Below are positions 11,828 to 21,455 of a stretch of 64,000 nt of DNA, piece after piece. The first letter of the stretch is position 1. Each line of letters begins with the position of its first letter. A model generated the notes under the pieces. It did no database searches, was not told the origin of the DNA, and saw nothing but the letters and a program-made list of their open reading frames with translations. The DNA is from Impatiens glandulifera (lineage: Eukaryota > Streptophyta > Magnoliopsida > Ericales > Balsaminaceae), in assembly GCF_907164915.1 (NCBI RefSeq), contig NC_061863.1, positions 37,855,382-37,919,381 of the forward strand, in the 5' to 3' direction. The position numbers were made by a program, and so were the translations under genes.

Positions 11828-12514
11828 TGATAGAAAAATTAAGTAGATTAATTTTGGAACCGGCCATACATTACAATTTTTGAATATTTATTCTAAATAA
11901 TCAAAAAGGGAGAAATTGATAGAAAAATTAAGTAGATTAATTTTGGAACCGGCCAGACGAACTAAACAGAAGTTAATCTTCGTGTGCATGTACTTCTAAA
12001 ACCGTATGAACAGGTTGGCGTTGTAAAACCGGCTGATACTACAATTCAAAGAAACCAGTTTCAAATGATCAAAGTTAAAGATCAGAGGAACCGGTTTTCA
12101 CCTTCTCAAGCAACCGGTTAGCCAAGAAAGAAAGTTTCATTCCAACCGGATCATACTGCACAAGACACAAAAACCGGATGGTTCAGAACAAAAGTCAGAA
12201 GATTCAAACTTCAAGGGTGACGTACCATGACGGAAGAAACGTGTCTTGAAAGAATAAAAGAAGATCGGATCCGATCGGAAGCATGCGAGGAAAGCAATGA
12301 TGCTTTATTGATCTGAAATTGACAACCGGAAGTGCATGTTCAACACGTGTCCAAATCTGAAAACCGGCTACGTCATCTTTTGCTCAGAGTCGCCTGCATG
12401 AATGCCAGGTGTTGAGGAAAGTGAAGCGTGCAAGCAACCTTTTCTGCAACAGGCGTGATGACGATCGACCAATCCGCAGGAGAGAGAAGAAAGTAACCGT
12501 TGGCTACTTTCAGC

Positions 12515-12523
12515 TATAAAAGG
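12515..12523 (+). promoter_or_regulatory. TATA box of the family B 5' LTR
   Basis: TATAAAAGG in the context TTTCAGCTATAAAAGGAAG, with GACCAATCC (about 12467-12475) some 45 bp upstream. It is preserved at 25332-25340 in the 3' LTR and at about 55970-55978 in the minus copy's 5' LTR. In the minus copy's 3' LTR it is altered to TATGAAAGG. Confidence 0.75.
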
Positions 12524-12762
12524 AAGATCAAACGTCTTCATTTAAAGCAGCAGTTGTGAGCATCATCAGTTCTGAAAGTTGTAAAAGCATTAAATTCTAG
12601 AGAGATAAAGTCCTATATACTGTAAAACCGGTGTGTCTAAAACCGGAAGCCTTTTGTGTTGAGTTGTTGTATTACATCAAAGTGTGAGTTTGGTGTAACC
12701 GGCGAGTAGCGAAGTTGGGCTCGACCGCAGTATTGTTGTAACTCTAAAGAGTTAGTGGAGAT

Positions 12763-12823
12763 CCTTCTCATAACCTGAGAAGAAGGGGTGACGTAGGAGG
12801 GTTTGCTCCGAACATCCATAAAC
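12763..12823 (+). promoter_or_regulatory. Shared LTR hairpin block, family B copy
   Basis: CTTCTCA (12764-12770) pairs perfectly with TGAGAAG (12776-12782). After AAGGGGTGACGTA, GGAG (12796-12799) pairs with CTCC (12806-12809), then GAACATCCATAAA follows. It lies about 240 bp downstream of the TATA box, so it would be transcribed in R or U5. Confidence 0.6.
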
Positions 12824-13146
12824 AAATCCTTGTCTCGTGTTCTTTCGTTTTCTTTTATTACTTAGCCTAACCTCAAACTAATTATACTCCTAAAACCGGT
12901 CACTCACATCCATCAAACCGACTCCTTCTTAAACATCATCTAAAGTCGCATTCGTTGCTTCAACCTAAAATAGACATTTCCGCCTTTGAACTCGGTTCAA
13001 GAGTCTGTGACAGTTTGTGCAGTGCTGAGAACGGTTATAGTCTTTAACCGGACTATCACCAAAGAAGTGTTGTGTGTTGTAAGCGGCCACCCTTCCTAAA
13101 CCGGAAAACACCCCGGTCCTCCAAGGGCGTCCCCGATCCTAACAAG

Positions 13147-13158
13147 TGGTATCAGAGC
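13147..13158 (+). promoter_or_regulatory. Primer binding site, family B plus copy
   Basis: TGGTATCAGAGC, two bases after the 5' LTR end, is the standard complement to the 3' end of plant initiator methionine tRNA used by many copia elements. It is followed by GAGG and a leader of only about 30 bases before the gag ATG. Confidence 0.9.
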
Positions 13159-13189
13159 GAGGTTCTTAGCACCCAAGCAACCGAAGAAG

Positions 13190-15050
13190 ATGGGAAGCAT
13201 GACCCATAGCGACAAGCCGCCAATGCTAAACAGTGAAGCGTTTAACAGTTGGAAGAAACAGATTACATCTGATTACGTTAGATGATGAGATGAGCCGAGT
13301 CCTGAAAGAGGGACCGATCAAGATCAACAAGGAGGAAAACCTATGGACGAGTGAAGATCGAAGACGGAGTAACCTGGACAACCATTGTATGAGGCACATC
13401 TATAAGGCTATAGATAACAACACTTTGAACAAAATATCAGAGTGTGAAAATGCAAAGGAAGCCTGGGAAACGATTATTCAGATCCACGAGGGAAACGAAA
13501 GAACCAAGGAGAATAAAATCTTGGTGGCTACGCAGAAATATGAAAATATACGGATGAAACCGGGAGAAAACATGAAGGAATTCAGCAACCGGTTCACCAG
13601 TGTAGTCAACGAGCTTCAAACACTCGGAAAGAAATATGACAACCGAGAAGTGATCATCAAAGCTCTAAGATCCTTGCCAAGCACGTGGGATATCAAGACC
13701 ATGGTGATGAGGGAGTCAAGCACCCTTGGGCAGATGAAGTTGCATGATGTGTTCGAGGACTTGAAAGCCTACGAGTTCGAGATCAAGTCTCGGATCGAAG
13801 ATGAAGCATCCACATCAACCGCAACTAGAGCTTTGGTTACATCGGTGGAACCGGCGGCTCAAGTATCAACCGCACCGGCTCCAGTCAAAAACACCGATCA
13901 AATTACCGAAGATGTGATGGCAATGCTAGCTCAGAAATTCGGGAAATTAATGAAGAAGAGCCAGCCACCATCTAACAATGATTTCAATTATAATTATGTA
14001 GATAAATCAAACAAGAGATGTTATAACTGTGATGGTTTTGGACATTTCAGGTCAGAGTGTAGAAAACCAAGAAGAGACGATAGAAAACCGGAAGGAAACT
14101 ATCAAGGAAATAATTATCAAGGGAATAACTATCAAGGAAACCGGTATCAGGGAAACAATTACCAAGGGAACAACTATCGGGGAAACAACAACAATCAACG
14201 AAACGACTACAGGAGGAATGATGATCAACATGCTGATGAAGGAAAGGAGATTCAAAAGGCGCTCATTGCATATGATGGTGGAAGCGAGTGGGCATACTCC
14301 GACAATGAAGATGGCGAAGAGAAAGTAACCTGCTTCATGGCAAACGACGAAGAGGTATTTGATTTCTCTTCTGATGAGTTTACAAAAGAAGATCTAGTTT
14401 CTGCACTCAACCAAATGGTTGCTGAGTTCAGAAACATATCTGCATACATACCAACTCCTGTAGAACCTAAAACCGAACAAACAGATTATGTATATGATAA
14501 AACATGCGAAATCGAAACGTATGAACCGGATGAACTATTCTCCGATAATGAGAAGACAGTTCAACCGGTAACCGAAACCGATGAACGAGCAATGTACGTC
14601 ACAGCTGCGTGGGAGAGATCACGTCAAGCTGTAAAACAAATGTGTAACTATAAAAGACATCCGAAGTGTAGGTATGGTATCGGTTATGAACCAAATAAAC
14701 AAAATGAAACAAAACAACCTAACGAGATGAAACTCACGAAAAATAATCTTCCATTTATATAATTTGTCAAAAGTTCACAAACTGAAAATGACCTAAAACC
14801 GGAAGAAACGCTTAAGTATGTATGTCCTAACGAATCTGAAAAATGGCTTCATCCTGAAAGAAGGAAAGTCAACCGGAAACCAAGTAAAACTAATAAAAAC
14901 CGACATCAAAGAAGTCCATCACCACATAAGGCATTCTTGAGCAACAGCCAAGTAGTTAAGCCAAATATTATCAAAACAATAACCGGGAAAGTGATCCGAC
15001 TCATTCAAGTCTGGATCCCAAAGGGACTAATCAACCATGGACCCAACTAA
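13190..15050 (+). pseudogene. gag: Family B gag, plus copy, with a frameshift and a nonsense codon
   Basis: Gag forms the particle that packages the element's RNA. The start at 13190 is chosen because the other B copy opens at the same place (55301). Compared with that copy, five bases are missing near 13258-13263, shifting the frame. The body then stays open to a TAA at 14760-14762, where the other copy has a lysine codon, and the frame resumes to a stop at 15048-15050. Visible parts are an N-terminal SWKKQ segment and a UBN2-type copia gag core with WDIKTMVMRES (about 13685-13720). A complete CCHC zinc knuckle CYNCDGFGHFRSEC lies at about 14020-14061. After it comes a low-complexity run of GNNYQ-type pentapeptides (about 14095-14200), probably RNA-binding, then an acidic region. 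The C-terminus ends GLINHGPN. Pol begins inside the last codons in another frame. Confidence 0.88.
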
Positions 15051-18000
15051 ATGTGGGTACCAAAAGGGTGTAAATAATTGTTTGTTGCAGGTTAGGAGGA
15101 GCAACCGGCTAAAGAACTCAGAATGGTACTTGGACAGCGGATGCTCAAGGCATATGACCGGAAACAAAGAGCTACTAACAGACATCAAGTACGAAACCGG
15201 AGCATTCATCACATTCGGGGATAACTCAAAAGGTAAAACTGTGGGCAAGGGTAAGATTGTCCATGGTGAATTATCCATAAATAATGTATTATTGGTAGAA
15301 AAACTAAGCTTTAACCTGTTAAGTATAAGCCAAATGTGTGATGTGGGCTACAAAGTAGAATTTCATAAAAACTCATGCTTAGTTAAAAACCAAAACAACG
15401 ATGTTCTTCTAACCGGTAACCGGATAGGAAACATTTACAAAGTTGATTGGAAAACTGATTTCGAAAAACCTGTGTGTATGATAGCCGGAAATGATCCAAA
15501 CTGGCTTTGGCATAAACGGTTGAATCACTTGAATTTCAAAACTATTAACTTTATCTGTTCCAAGGAACTAGTTCACGGTTTTCCAAAAGTTAAGTTTTCA
15601 AAAGACAAAGTATGTGCGGCATGTCAAATGAGCAAACAAGTGATATCATCTTTCAAAAGTAAAGGAAATTATCAATCTGAAAGATGTTTAGAACTCTTGC
15701 ATATGGATCTGTTTGGTCCGGTTAAAGTAACTAGTTTAGGAGGCATGCATTATACTATGGTAGTTATTGATGATTACTCCAAATTTACTTGGGTTACTTT
15801 TCTAGCTTCTAAGAATCAAGCAACTCCAAACTTGATTAAACTGATTTTAAGAATACAAAATGAAAAATCCATTCGAGTGAATAAAATCAGAAGTGATAGA
15901 GGAACTGAGTTTATAAACAGTAACTTAACTACTTTTCTTGATGATTCCGGTATTAGGCACGAGTTGTCTAGTGCCAGAACTCCTCAACAAAATGGCCTGG
16001 CTGAGAGAAGAAACCGAACTCTCAAGGAAGCCGCAAGGTCAATGATAGCCGATTCGGGTATCGCTCAAAAGTTTTGGGCTGAAGCTATCAATACCGCTTG
16101 CTATACACAAAATCGATCCTTAGTAACTAAACGGTTTTCGAAAACTCCTTTTGAAATTTATTTTGATCAAATTCCAAGTGTACGGTATTTTCGAATTTTT
16201 GGTAGTAAATGCTTTGTTCACAATAACGACAAGAATTACTTGACCGCTTTTGATGCTAAATCCGATGAGGGAATAATGTTGGGATATTCAGCTGTGAGTA
16301 AAGCCTACAGAATATACAATACTAGGACTTTAACAGTTGAAGAAACCGCACACGTTGTTTTCGATGAATCGGTTGAGCGAAACACTGCATTACCCTTCGA
16401 CCTTCACAACAGAATGGAAAATTTCAATATCTATTCTGATGATGAAGATGAGGTTCCGGTTTACAGACGCTTTGTCAAGGACCAAGCGGTTGATGCTGAA
16501 ATTCAGCCTGATCAAGCTGCCTTACCGCAGAAAGTTGACGCTTCGGTTTCTACTGAAGAAATCGGTCGGTCTGACTCTGTTCAACCTACCGATCAGTCTA
16601 ACCTTGATCAGCCAGCCGAAAGCTTGGTAGACACGTCTCGGATTAACCTCAGAAGGAACAAAAATCATCCTCTTGAGCTAGTAATAGGTAACATATCCTC
16701 ACCCGTCCGAACTAGGCAACAAAATTTGGATCACTATGGAAACTCTGCTTTCATATCACAAATTGAGCCGAAAAAGGTGGATGAAGCATTGTCAGATCCA
16801 GATTGGATCTTGGCAATGCAAGAGGAATTAAACGAGTTTGAGAGAAATAAAGTCTGGTATCTAGTTCCTAGACCGAAAAACAAACCGGTTATAGGTACAC
16901 GATGGGTATTCAGAAATAAACTCAATGAAGACGGTTTAGTTACGAGGAACAAAGCCCGGTTAGTGGCTCAAGGCTATAAACAGGAAGAAGGCGTTGATTT
17001 TGAAGAATCATTTGCCCCTGTAGCTAGACTTGAGGCAATTAGAATATTTTTAGCATATGCAGCTTTTAAAAACTTCAAAGTTTATCAAATGGATGTCAAG
17101 AGCGCTTTTCTAAACGGTAAAGTAAATGAAGAGGTGTATGTTAACCAACCTCCAGGTTTTAAAAATCCAGATCATGAAAATCACGTTTACCGGCTGAATA
17201 AAGCCCTTTACGGTTTGAAACAAGCTCCAAGAGCTTGGTATGATACTTTAACACAATTTCTATCTGATCACAAATTCACAATAGGTTCGGTAGACAAGAC
17301 ACTGTTTAAATTTGAAAGAAAAGAACAAATTCTACTTGTTCAAATTTATGTTGATGACATCATATTCGGGTCAACCGATCCAAAATTATGTGAAAAGTTT
17401 TCTAAAATGATGACTGATAGATTTCAAATGAGTATGATGGGGGAAATGAGCTTCTTTCTAGGACTTCAGGTTAAACAGATGGAAGCCGGAATCTTTATAA
17501 GCCAACCGAAGTACACAGCCGAACTGCTGAAGAAATTCGGGATGGATACATGTGCCGAAGCGGCTACGCCAATGAGTCCTTCCGTGAAGCTGGACAAAGA
17601 TGATGATGGTCAAGCCGTTGACATCACAGCATATCGAGGAATGATCGGATCGCTGCTATACCTAACAGCCAGTCGACCTGACATTCTGTTTGCGGTTGGA
17701 GTGTGCGGGAGGTTCCAAGCAAACCCAAAGCAATCTCATTATACGGCGGCCAAAAGAATTCTAAAATATCTGAAGGGAACTCAAGAAGTGGGACTTTGGT
17801 ACCCAAAAGATTCAAGCTTCAACCTTATAAGCTACTCAGACGCCGATTACGCGGGATGCAAAATCGACAGAAAGAGTACAAGTGGAACCTGTCAGTTCCT
17901 GGGTGACCGGTTAGTCACTTGGAGCAGCAAGAAACAAACATCCGTTGCAACCTCAACCGCAGAGGCGGAGTACCTAGCGGCTGGAAGCTGCTGTGCACAA

Positions 18001-18300
18001 CTCCTCTGGATCCAACAGCAACTAAGGGATTTCGGAATTGAAGCAAAGGAATCTCCAATCTTCTGTGACAACACCAGCGCCATAGCGATCACATACAATC
18101 CGGTGTTGCACTCAAGAACAAAGCATATCGACATTCGACACCATTTCATCCGGGAGCATGTTCAGGAGAAACACATCCGGCTGGAATACGTCTCGACCGA
18201 GCAACAAGTAGCGGACATCTTCACGAAACCGCTACAGGAAGCTAAGTTTTCACATTTTCGAAATATCTTGGGTCTTACTAATCTTAATCAATTGATATAA
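15037..18300 (+). CDS. pol: Family B Pol polyprotein (protease, integrase, RT, RNase H), intact
   Basis: The 1087-codon frame is uninterrupted. The start ATG (15037) sits in ACCATGG context and overlaps the end of gag in a different frame; the same arrangement occurs in the minus copy. Aspartic protease motif LDSGCSRHM is at residues about 32-40 (D33-S-G). The GAG-pre-integrase zinc site is H159, H164, C193, C196. Integrase catalytic residues are D224 (HMDLFG), D287 (RSDRGTEF) and E323 ([12 protein letters not shown]). In RT, the copia motifs [21 protein letters not shown] and [13 protein letters not shown] are followed by the catalytic YVDD at 771-774. RNase H has D935 (SDADYAG), E976 (STAEAEY) and a CDNTSAI segment, and ends HFRNILGL. 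All key residues are present, so this could encode working enzymes and might serve elements that lack pol. Expression is not shown. Confidence 0.95.
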   Translation: MDPTKCGYQKGVNNCLLQVRRSNRLKNSEWYLDSGCSRHMTGNKELLTDIKYETGAFITFGDNSKGKTVGKGKIVHGELSINNVLLVEKLSFNLLSISQMCDVGYKVEFHKNSCLVKNQNNDVLLTGNRIGNIYKVDWKTDFEKPVCMIAGNDPNWLWHKRLNHLNFKTINFICSKELVHGFPKVKFSKDKVCAACQMSKQVISSFKSKGNYQSERCLELLHMDLFGPVKVTSLGGMHYTMVVIDDYSKFTWVTFLASKNQATPNLIKLILRIQNEKSIRVNKIRSDRGTEFINSNLTTFLDDSGIRHELSSARTPQQNGLAERRNRTLKEAARSMIADSGIAQKFWAEAINTACYTQNRSLVTKRFSKTPFEIYFDQIPSVRYFRIFGSKCFVHNNDKNYLTAFDAKSDEGIMLGYSAVSKAYRIYNTRTLTVEETAHVVFDESVERNTALPFDLHNRMENFNIYSDDEDEVPVYRRFVKDQAVDAEIQPDQAALPQKVDASVSTEEIGRSDSVQPTDQSNLDQPAESLVDTSRINLRRNKNHPLELVIGNISSPVRTRQQNLDHYGNSAFISQIEPKKVDEALSDPDWILAMQEELNEFERNKVWYLVPRPKNKPVIGTRWVFRNKLNEDGLVTRNKARLVAQGYKQEEGVDFEESFAPVARLEAIRIFLAYAAFKNFKVYQMDVKSAFLNGKVNEEVYVNQPPGFKNPDHENHVYRLNKALYGLKQAPRAWYDTLTQFLSDHKFTIGSVDKTLFKFERKEQILLVQIYVDDIIFGSTDPKLCEKFSKMMTDRFQMSMMGEMSFFLGLQVKQMEAGIFISQPKYTAELLKKFGMDTCAEAATPMSPSVKLDKDDDGQAVDITAYRGMIGSLLYLTASRPDILFAVGVCGRFQANPKQSHYTAAKRILKYLKGTQEVGLWYPKDSSFNLISYSDADYAGCKIDRKSTSGTCQFLGDRLVTWSSKKQTSVATSTAEAEYLAAGSCCAQLLWIQQQLRDFGIEAKESPIFCDNTSAIAITYNPVLHSRTKHIDIRHHFIREHVQEKHIRLEYVSTEQQVADIFTKPLQEAKFSHFRNILGLTNLNQLI

Positions 18301-19002
18301 TCATCATGTATGCATGTAAGAAACCGGGATATGTGTTCAGGGAGAAGCTAAAGCTTCTCAAACCATATTCAAATAGGCCATTAATAAGTCAAATATGCTA
18401 ACCGGGAGGAAGTCTCCGGTTATACCCGATCACTTCATAATTTCGAATCAAATGTAGGTTTACTATACGGTTGAAATAACCGGGCTAAAGTGGATAAGTC
18501 AAAATCCAAAGTTGAACAACTGTTGACATTAATCAACTTTTCTTCACAAATGGAAATATCCTACTAAAACCGGTCATGGAAAACCGCTTAGTACAAATGC
18601 ATTCTGGTCTGATGAAATGAACTTTTCCGGTTAACCTGGGATAACTGACTGAGTTTTCATGCATATTTTGAAAAATGAAGCCTGTAATTAATAAAAACAA
18701 GTCTACCGCAATCGAGATGACGACATGTGTCCATCATCAAGAGAGGGAGACTCACATCTTGTCAATAGATATTCTTCATCATTGCTATCTTAGTAATAAT
18801 TAGATTTACCTTGGAAATAACCATTAGTTACTTCAACAAGTTAAGTCTAGTAAATAGTTGATGACATCATCAAGCATGCTTAACCTCATTAAAGACCAGC
18901 CGAATCCCGGGCTATATAAACCACCCTCAATCCTTCTCAAAATATCACAAGTTCACTATTCATAAGTATCATTCTTGAGATAAAATCCTCTCTCTCAAAA
19001 AT
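18301..19002 (+). promoter_or_regulatory. Pol to accessory gene 1 spacer with internal TATA box
   Basis: A 0.7 kb non-coding interval. TATATAAA at 18913-18920 lies 83 bp upstream of the next ATG, followed by a C/A-rich leader. The minus-strand B copy keeps the same box at 49565-49572 at the same distance, which supports a real internal promoter. Upstream are several ACCGG-containing segments (18340-18660) without clear function. Confidence 0.6.
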
Positions 19003-19764
19003 ATGAACACCAACTCATTAGCAAAGAAAATCCTATTGGCAGATTTTGAATCAATCTACCAATATGAAGATCATGAGGTCAAGGAAATGTTCTTAGCCAT
19101 AGAAAGGAGCGGGCTAAGAAGTTTTCTTGAGAACAGGTTCATCCTCGACTACCTTGTAGTCGAAGAACTCTTTCAGACCGCGAAAGAGGTGCATCGAGAT
19201 ATACTCGTTGCACAGGTCTACGGTCAGAAATTCCTATTCAGCGAGACGGATTTCGCTGTATATTGCGGTTTGCCCAATGAAGGGGTAACCGACCTAGCCT
19301 ACTCCCCGGTGACAATGGAAGAGATGTGTCGCCGGTTCTCAGGATCCGACATCCCGGTTAAACCCTGGGGTGCTAAGAGTCAACTTTCTCACAAGTACCA
19401 GCTTCTCTGCGAGATTCTGGGAAAATCTGTCTTGTGCAGAGAGAAGAGTTACTACTACACCCAAAGGGTCTTCGAGATGATGATCGCCGTAACGGTTGGG
19501 ACAACGGTTAACTGGTCCTGGATCATTTTCAGTAATGTAAAGAAGATGATTCTCTCCAACAAAACCGGCTACGCTCCCCAGCTGAGCGGTTTCTGTGCAA
19601 GTCTGGACATCCACTCCGGACCCTTCGTCACTCTTCACCCAAGGCATGTGCTCACCAAGGAAAGAGTACAGGAGATGATCGACCGGTGGGAAGCTGTCAA
19701 AGCCAGAAGAATTCAAGCGGCTGAGGCATCAAATGCTCAAGCGGCTGAGTCATCAAATGTCTAA
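19003..19764 (+). CDS. Accessory protein 1 of family B (shared N-terminal domain type)
   Basis: An open 253-codon gene downstream of pol, with its own TATA box 83 bp upstream. It belongs to a protein type I recognise only as the plant-transposon-associated domain found next to Sirevirus-like elements; its function is unknown. Layout: an N-terminal LLADFESIYQYEDHEVKEMF stretch, then SGLRSFLENRFILD, a LFSETDFAVYCGLPNEG motif near residues 80-100, and a VFEMMIAVTVGTTVNWSWIIF stretch near 155-180. YAPQLSGF follows, then an Ala/Ser-rich tail with a short repeat QAAE(A/S)SN. The same signposts, in the same order, recur in accessory genes 2 and 3 and in the family A accessory gene. No signal peptide or convincing membrane span is visible, so an envelope role is not supported. 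It is free of stops here but broken in the minus copy. Confidence 0.82.
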   Translation: MNTNSLAKKILLADFESIYQYEDHEVKEMFLAIERSGLRSFLENRFILDYLVVEELFQTAKEVHRDILVAQVYGQKFLFSETDFAVYCGLPNEGVTDLAYSPVTMEEMCRRFSGSDIPVKPWGAKSQLSHKYQLLCEILGKSVLCREKSYYYTQRVFEMMIAVTVGTTVNWSWIIFSNVKKMILSNKTGYAPQLSGFCASLDIHSGPFVTLHPRHVLTKERVQEMIDRWEAVKARRIQAAEASNAQAAESSNV

Positions 19765-20182
19765 CCTGTTTCCTCTTCTTTCTTTTATCCCTTTTTTACA
19801 AAACCGGTAATTTTGCTGTACTACCGGTTTTTGTACCTCAGATTAATGAATCAAATCTTTTTCCTTTTCAAGTCAAAATCTAAAATATTCAATTCGCCAT
19901 ATCAAAATAAATCATATCTTGGAAACACAAATTCTCATTATCAAAAAGCATGCTTAACTTGATTTGACAAGACATGCCTTTATTCCCTTGGAAAAACACA
20001 AAAACATTAATGACTAGTCATAAACGGCTAGATTTTTCAAATATTATCATTAAATGCTCTCATTCATTCCAGGCTATAAAAGGGGACTCAACCCCTCATT
20101 TTCAAATCACGCTTCCAGCATTTCTTCTCTCTAAAAACTCGAAAGCTCAAAAATCCTCTCAAGATCTTCTTCACTACTCATC
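19765..20182 (+). promoter_or_regulatory. 3' flank of accessory gene 1 and internal promoter of accessory gene 2
   Basis: After the stop lies TTTTGCTGTACTACC (19811-19825), which recurs after accessory gene 2 as TTTTGCTGTACGACC (20986-21000), and ATTAATGAATC, a possible poly(A) signal variant. Then TATAAAAG at 20075-20082 stands about 100 bp before the next ATG. The minus copy keeps this box at 48405-48413. The arrangement suggests separate transcripts for each gene. Confidence 0.55.
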
Positions 20183-20944
20183 ATGTCTGCCGAGTTAAGT
20201 AACACTCTCATTATCGACTTTGAGGATATCAAACATAGCGCTTTCTATGATTGCATTTTTCAGCATATCATAGATTCTGGGTTACAAGGCTTCCTTAAGG
20301 GTTCAGACACCATCCTCGTGGAGGAGGTGTGTGAATTTTTCAACAATGGTCACATCTTGGATGATGGCAGCATTCGCACCATCGTCGACGGTCAGTTCCT
20401 CCAGTTCACCGAGGAGGAATTCGCCACCTTCTTTCACCTTCCGACCGAAGGTTTTTCTGATTTTCCAACGCCGTTCTTACCGGCTAAGGAAACCTTTTTC
20501 AAGATCTTCTCTTCTTCCTACACTCCTATCAAGGACTTCGGGAAGAAAGAAAATCTCGCTCCTCACTACCAGCTCTTTCACGATCTGGTCCAAAGGTCTA
20601 TCATAGTCCGAATGCCCAACCAGAACTACAGCCGGGAGGCATTCGACATTATGATAGCAATCATCCGCAACTCCGCCATCAACTGGGCATCCTACCTTTT
20701 CAACAAGCTGAAGCAGCTTATGACCGGTAAAAGAGGAAAGATCAGCTACGCTCCTCAAATCACCCGGTTTCTGATGTCCAAGCGTCGCAACCTTGGAACC
20801 GGTGTTCCGGTTGGACCATCCAACACCATCACCATAGACATGATCTATAGGTTTACGTCAATAATTGAGGAACGGTTTCCTCAAAACACCATTGAAAAAT
20901 GGTATGAAAGGAGGATGGAAGGAGGATGGTTCACGGAAGACTAA
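20183..20944 (+). CDS. Accessory protein 2 of family B (paralogue of accessory protein 1)
   Basis: An open 253-codon gene, by coincidence the same length as its upstream neighbour. The N-terminal IIDFEDIKHSAFYDCIFQHI corresponds to LLADFESIYQYEDHEVKEMF of gene 1. SGLQGFLKG, FTEEEFATFFHLPTEGF, AFDIMIAIIRNSAINWASYLF and YAPQITRFL follow at matching positions (about residues 33, 74, 153 and 190). Sequence identity with genes 1 and 3 is low, but the order and spacing of motifs agree, so I infer tandem duplication followed by long divergence. The C-terminus is short, ending with a basic segment (KWYERRMEGGWFTED). The start ATG context is TCATCATGTC and is conserved in the minus copy. Function is unknown; no catalytic motif is seen. 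Confidence 0.82.
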   Translation: MSAELSNTLIIDFEDIKHSAFYDCIFQHIIDSGLQGFLKGSDTILVEEVCEFFNNGHILDDGSIRTIVDGQFLQFTEEEFATFFHLPTEGFSDFPTPFLPAKETFFKIFSSSYTPIKDFGKKENLAPHYQLFHDLVQRSIIVRMPNQNYSREAFDIMIAIIRNSAINWASYLFNKLKQLMTGKRGKISYAPQITRFLMSKRRNLGTGVPVGPSNTITIDMIYRFTSIIEERFPQNTIEKWYERRMEGGWFTED

Positions 20945-21455
20945 TTTCCTTTCTTTCTTTTCGTCTTCTTTCTGGTTTCTTGTCATTTTGCTGTACGACC
21001 AGAACCGCACCAATGTTAACCATTTTTCTTATATATTAATGAAATATTCTCAAAGTCTCCGGTTCTCATTCATAATATTCCTTCCGGTTTTCTAAAACTC
21101 ATACAAAAATGTTAAAGTTAACCTAAAACTTCCGGTTAGCAAGTCGTCAAGTAAAACCGGACCTTCGAGCAAAAATGAAAGTTTGAAAAATAAACCGCCC
21201 ACAGTTTTACCTCTCAAAATTTACCGCCCACTGAAATCCCGCTTTTACCGCCGAAAGTTACGGCAGTAACTTTTTGGAGGGAAAATTGGCGCCAAAAACA
21301 TCAAATCGACGGTTCATCTTCAAAACCGCTTGGAACCGCCACATATATAAGTTCATATCAATCCATTCAACACTTATGCTTTCTCTCTCTACAGAATCTT
21401 CAAATCTTCAAAACCTTCATCTCTCCGATCTTCATCGTTCTTTCCAAAAACCATC
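20945..21455 (+). promoter_or_regulatory. 3' flank of accessory gene 2 and internal promoter of accessory gene 3
   Basis: It contains TTTTGCTGTACGACC (20986-21000), like the flank of gene 1, and ATATTAATGAAAT. Repeated ACCGCC(C/G) segments follow (21190-21340), including TTTACCGCC three times. The TATA box is CATATATAAG (TATATAA at 21344-21350), with ATG at 21456. The minus copy keeps the box at 47145-47152. The GCGCCAAAAACATC segment near 21288 resembles an E2F-like site (TTGGCGCC), also kept in the minus copy near 47200; this is suggestive only. Confidence 0.55.

Larger units (their letters stand above)
11828..13144 (+). repeat. 5' LTR of family B element, plus strand
   Basis: TGATAGAAAAATTAAG ... 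GATCCTAACA, 1317 bp. It contains an internal repeat of its own beginning: a second TGATAGAAAAATT at 11917, preceded by an embedded polypurine tract, 89 bp after the first. Further features are a CCAAT site (about 12469), a TATA box (12515-12523), the hairpin block (12763-12823) and a U5 with GGTTCAAGAGTCTGTGACAG. The matching 3' LTR copy is 24645-25962. Confidence 0.93.

Noticed and set aside
13147..13158. Possible tRNA gene remnants at TGGTATCAGAGC sites
   Set aside because: Each is a 12-base primer binding site next to an LTR end; no tRNA fold surrounds any of them.
13233..13259. Non-ATG (GTG) start for the plus-copy gag
   Set aside because: The long open frame opens at a GTG only because of the five-base deletion upstream; the ATG at 13190 matches the start in the minus copy.
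19003..20944. Envelope genes (env) downstream of pol
   Set aside because: No signal peptide, no convincing membrane span, no fusion-like segment. The products share an unknown soluble-looking domain, so I call them accessory proteins.
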